From contig BROG01000457.1 of NCBI GenBank assembly GCA_030159075.1, positions 541,293 through 605,292 on the forward strand: a stretch of 64,000 nt of DNA, read 5' to 3'. The notes below the pieces were generated by a model, which ran no database searches, was not told the origin of the DNA, and worked only from the letters and a program-made list of their open reading frames with translations. Both the position numbers and the translations under genes were made by a program. Shown piece after piece: positions 62,001 to 64,000 of this stretch (its first letter is position 1; the number at the start of each line of letters is the position of its first letter). Source of the stretch: Atrina japonica. Taxonomy: Eukaryota; Mollusca; Bivalvia; Pterioida; Pinnidae.

Positions 62001-64000
62001 GGGAAGGGGGTCTTATTATATGTCCTCCTTAGGATGGAAAATCACTGAACATATCTTAAGTATCGGCAAAAAGATTTTGCTGAAAAACATAAAAAATGCA
62101 TCTTGAATATTAGTACAAACACCACAGATATTACATCTTAAATATATTTAAAAGGCTCTAGAGAACGAAGACAAAATATTCGCTTTTAAATATCTGAAAC
62201 ATATTTATCAGAAAAGTAAATAAATATCACTTTCTAAATGAAATATCTGATGGTCCCTTTTCTTGACATTTCTTTGACAAATGCTTGTAAGGTCTTCATG
62301 AGACTCTAAACACCACTGATAGATTTGACAAGCCTAAAGCATAACAACAGTTTGTATCATTTGGACTAAATAAAAAGTTCAAAAAACAACACACCTAGTT
62401 CCACAAGGAACATTCTTTACTTCATCTGTCTGTAGGGTTGTCTAAAATGAATTGTTAAAAAAGAAAAAATGAAAACAATAAGAGTACAAAGAATACCAGT
62501 TAATAAAAACAAGACAATGTTGCATTGTGTACAACTCCTGGCGATGATTCTATATATAATGTAATAGAGTCCAATCTTGTTATGTCGAAATTCACAGGAC
62601 CATCACTATTCATTTGAGATCTCAGAAATTCAAAATAACTAAATTTTTACTAAAAACTGCATATTTTTCTATCCTTAAAAATCCGGACCAGCCGTTCAAC
62701 TTTATCATAACCAGAATTTTAGACACGTCTGATTATGACATAATGAGATTCCAATGTATTTGAAATTGTTTGTTAGTTAGTGGTGTATACTGCAATTTGT
62801 ACACACCTAGGCAATGCTACATAAGATACATTTCTTTACTGTGATATCAACTGGAAAACTATTTAAAATAACCTACTTGGGTTCTAGCAGAGCTCAAACC
62901 CACCATGAGTAGAGAGAGGTAAGAGACCTCATGACTAAAGTACAGTGGAATTGTTTGTTTGTTTGTTTATTGTTGTTTAACGTCCCACTCAAGAATTTTT
63001 GACTCATGTGGAAACATAACCAAATGCAGGTGAAGGGCTTCAAATTTTGGCCTATGCTCGGCACTTACGGCATTGAGCAGTGAGGCTTCTTAAACATGCC
63101 GACACCTACTGCGACATGGGACCTCGATTTTTATTGTCTTATCCGAGGAAACAGGAAACACGATCAAGAGTCGAGCGTGCTACCGACTTAGCCAGGCCAG
63201 CTCAAAGTACAGTGGAACCTCGCCTAAAGACAACCTCACTAAGGAGAAGACCTCACAATTAAGATCATAAATATTCAAATATTCAGTCTCTTAAACATTT
63301 CTTAATAAATATTAAATAGTCCAGACCCTCAAATGAAAGACTACCTTCTTAATCAAGCCAATTTGAGTCAAGTCACTTTAGGTGCAGTATACAGTACAAC
63401 TAGAATATAACGAATTCGGTTCGTATGACTTCATGCACAAAAACGAATTGAAAAACAACTTTATGACAAATTTTATGTAACAGATATTTGCCTATAACAA
63501 ACCAATTTCCATGTCCCTTGATGTCTCAACCAACGTCTTTTATAGTATTATAAAACAAAGTGATCAATGTCCTTAAAACAAAAGTCAATTGTTGACTCTT
63601 TCACCAATCATTAGTCGGCCTAATCTGTGATTAAATAAGTTGTGTAAAAAAAGTAACAAAAATTGTTTTTCTGTTATTTATTCTTTCTAGGAAAGTTCCT
63701 GTTAAACCTGAATTTCGAGTTATTTTGTTCTTAACGACTTGCATTGTGACCCTTCAGCCCATTTCACTATAACTATATAATGAATTGTCCTTATAACGAA
63801 TGGAAAAATAAGGTCCCTTGAAATCTGTTACATGCGACTCTTACTGTAATGTGATTACAGAAATATTCTAGCTATATCAGGCTATCAGATATCCTACAAA
63901 TGTTCCCAAGATGATAACTGAACTCTCTGAGAATTAAAGTGCAATGGGAGGTAACTCTTTGATAATGAAAAGAAACTTTCACCTGGGCTATTCTGAATGA
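55756..64000 (-). CDS. Erlin (ER lipid-raft SPFH-domain protein), 3' eight exons; 5' end outside window
   Basis: Exons on the minus strand are 64000-63983 (partial), 62441-62395, 61756-61569, 59783-59651, 58712-58621, 58368-58279, 56807-56728 and 55914-55756. All have GT donors and AG acceptors, and the phases join without a break, giving about 269 codons of an expected 340 or so. The protein follows vertebrate erlin-1/2 closely: [20 protein letters not shown], then [17 protein letters not shown] with the conserved NYT glycosylation sequon. [15 protein letters not shown] and RVTKPKIPE follow. Then come a Lys/Glu-rich coiled coil and [12 protein letters not shown], the region linked to oligomerisation. 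Known erlins are ER-membrane proteins anchored by an N-terminal helix (not in this window). They form large ring complexes that bind IP3 receptors and the ligase RNF170. The C-terminal tail exon is unresolved: exon 8 ends in phase 0 at a good GTATGT donor. Erlin-1 and erlin-2 cannot be separated here. Confidence 0.96.
55963..56006. repeat. (TA)n microsatellite in an erlin intron
   Basis: About 22 TA dinucleotides between exons H and G. Confidence 0.95.
56034..56706. repeat. Minisatellite, about 25-bp unit, in an erlin intron
   Basis: About 27 units of a catatctagtagttacactt-type sequence, 21 to 33 bases long because of small variations. It occupies most of the 813-base intron between exons H and G and ends about 20 bases from the exon G donor. 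Confidence 0.93.
56728..56807 (-). CDS. Erlin exon G
   Basis: An 80-base exon encodes [20 protein letters not shown] and REIEANS. The acceptor is tttcatcag and the donor GTAAGT. The donor lies about 20 bases from the edge of the intronic minisatellite. Confidence 0.95.
56833..57003. repeat. Minisatellite, about 30-bp unit, in an erlin intron
   Basis: Nearly six units of ccagtactccaaatgtgcac followed by atttcttata. The repeated plus-strand peptide (LQMCTF..PV) is an artefact. It starts about 25 bases from the acceptor of exon G. Confidence 0.93.
57004..57694. other. Erlin intron sequence without recognised features
   Basis: No exon or supported repeat is visible in this part of the intron between exons G and F. 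Confidence 0.4.
57695..57862. mobile_element. MITE with tacagtgaaacctg ends, in an erlin intron
   Basis: The ends tacagtgaaacctgtatata and the inverse of tacagtaaaacctgc are opposed. The interior repeats the tataggggccacc..ggtggcccctata pairing and shares caatttagttgaagtatg with the 39.2-kb copy. Confidence 0.85.
57905..58190 (-). mobile_element. tRNA-derived SINE (family A), full length
   Basis: This is the most complete copy. The minus-strand head gaccggcctggctcagtctg and B-box region gaggtcgtgagttcgagtcc lead into the body and a ttattgttgttt-type 3' end on the plus strand. The flanking target-site duplication is a perfect 16 bp, tccatataaaaaaatt, at 57889-57904 and 58191-58206. It lies in the erlin intron between exons G and F, in the same orientation as the gene. 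Confidence 0.96.
58279..58368 (-). CDS. Erlin exon F
   Basis: A 90-base exon continues the coiled coil with [20 protein letters not shown] and [10 protein letters not shown]. The acceptor is attttatttccag and the donor GTATGG, a weaker match at the third to sixth positions. Confidence 0.95.
58621..58712 (-). CDS. Erlin exon E
   Basis: A 92-base exon encodes the start of the coiled coil, [20 protein letters not shown] and [10 protein letters not shown]. The acceptor is atgtttgtag and the donor GTAAGA. Confidence 0.97.
59651..59783 (-). CDS. Erlin exon D
   Basis: A 133-base exon encodes (D)[19 protein letters not shown], then [20 protein letters not shown] and NYEA, ending within a Met codon at a GTAAGAG donor. 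End of the SPFH domain. Confidence 0.97.
60314..60496. mobile_element. MITE with tacagtaatacctg ends, in an erlin intron
   Basis: tacagtaatacctgctttag at the left is opposed to the inverse of tacagtaaaacttg at the right. Internal ataaagaccacca phrases are repeated. Related to the 60.97-kb copy. Confidence 0.75.
60970..61107. mobile_element. MITE with tacagtaaaacctg ends, in an erlin intron
   Basis: tacagtaaaacctgctttct at the left is opposed to the inverse of tacagtgaaacttg at the right. Internal aaagacca phrases match the 60.3-kb copy. Confidence 0.78.
61169..61441 (-). mobile_element. tRNA-derived SINE (family A), full length
   Basis: The head on the minus strand is gagctggcctggctcaaacg; the body and 3' end are as in the 57.9-kb copy. 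A perfect 14-bp target-site duplication, aaatgaggattggt, lies at 61155-61168 and 61442-61455. It lies in the intron between exons D and C, sense to the gene. Confidence 0.96.
61446..61540 (+). mobile_element. tRNA-like SINE remnant
   Basis: ctctgtagcagagtggtaag contains an exact match to the A-box consensus tagcnnagtgg. The expected B-box region (gtcggatattttgtccctgc) is degenerate. It directly adjoins the family A SINE. Confidence 0.5.
61569..61756 (-). CDS. Erlin exon C
   Basis: A 188-base exon encodes the core of the SPFH domain, from [14 protein letters not shown] through [13 protein letters not shown] to QEVYIDLF, plus the first base of an Asp codon. The acceptor is tatttttcag and the donor GTAAGC. 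It is the longest and most recognisable exon. Confidence 0.97.
61815..62047. mobile_element. MITE-like element with gattttcca ends, in an erlin intron
   Basis: gattttccactcttttggga at the left is opposed to the inverse of gattttccatcctaagga at the right. aattgggaa words inside are shared with 51.7 kb. Confidence 0.6.
62395..62441 (-). CDS. Erlin exon B
   Basis: A 47-base exon encodes [15 protein letters not shown] plus two bases of a serine codon. The acceptor is tcattttag and the donor is GTGTGT. It is part of the SPFH domain. Confidence 0.95.
62951..63203 (-). mobile_element. tRNA-derived SINE (family A), slightly deleted
   Basis: The minus-strand head gagctggcctggctaagtcg is followed by a 3'-shortened B-box region and the standard body. 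A perfect 14-bp target-site duplication, aaagtacagtggaa, lies at 62937-62950 and 63204-63217. The duplicated target is itself the start of a tacagtggaacct element, so the SINE jumped into an older MITE end. Erlin intron between exons B and A, sense to the gene. Confidence 0.95.
63208..63850. other. Erlin intron with eroded MITE-like pieces
   Basis: tacagtggaacctcgcctaa at 63208 and a second segment from about 63390 (tagaatataacgaattcggt, ending near tataacgaatgg then tactgtaatg) resemble MITE ends. They cannot be delimited by eye. Confidence 0.4.
63983..64000 (-). CDS. Erlin exon A (partial, window edge)
   Basis: Eighteen bases encode SFRIAQ, ending in phase 0 at a GTGAAAG donor. This corresponds to the segment just before TTLQTDEV in erlins and joins exactly to the next exon. 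Confidence 0.85.

Overview
This window is nuclear DNA from an animal, most likely a mollusc and probably a bivalve. The basis is intron-containing genes with GT..AG splicing, an AT-rich background, very abundant microsatellites and tRNA-derived SINEs whose body resembles molluscan families. It also holds Penelope-like and LINE remnants, and the protein matches are metazoan. The species cannot be named from the sequence. There are no operons, rRNA genes, CRISPR arrays or phage. Two protein-coding genes can be supported with confidence; most of the rest is repeat and transposon debris.

Layout. 1-4.3 kb: a tandem 0.63-kb duplication abutting a palindromic-ended MITE, then a 30-bp perfect palindrome, microsatellites and a second MITE-like copy. 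5.2-7.1 kb: a 1.1-kb minisatellite enclosed by two nested sets of inverted repeats. 10-11.5 kb: two foldback elements and a 5'-truncated LINE. 12.0-12.9 kb: an unusual array of about 25 copies of the palindrome GTGATATCAC, bounded by terminal inverted repeats. 13-17.7 kb: further minisatellites and palindromic repeats plus a truncated SINE. 17.7-24.5 kb: mostly unique non-coding sequence with microsatellites and a LINE C-terminal scrap.

24.6-25.8 kb (minus strand): an intact, intronless 404-residue rhodopsin-type G-protein-coupled receptor. 27-35 kb: two broken, oppositely oriented Penelope-like reverse transcriptase copies and separate 3' tails of the same kind of element. 38-44 kb: a cluster of related tandem and dispersed repeats on both strands, with a SINE and MITEs. 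46-51 kb: SINE-like and other dispersed repeats. 52-54.5 kb: two short open frames that look coding but are not recognised.

55.7-64 kb (minus strand): eight exons of an erlin gene (endoplasmic-reticulum SPFH/prohibitin-domain protein). Phases agree at every junction. The 5' end lies beyond the window, and the last C-terminal exon is unresolved. Its introns carry three full-length SINEs, several MITEs and minisatellites. The receptor and erlin have no evident functional link. The receptor acts at the cell surface; erlin acts in the ER membrane, where its vertebrate homologues support degradation of activated IP3 receptors.

All comparisons were made by eye. No alignment, database search or statistic was run.
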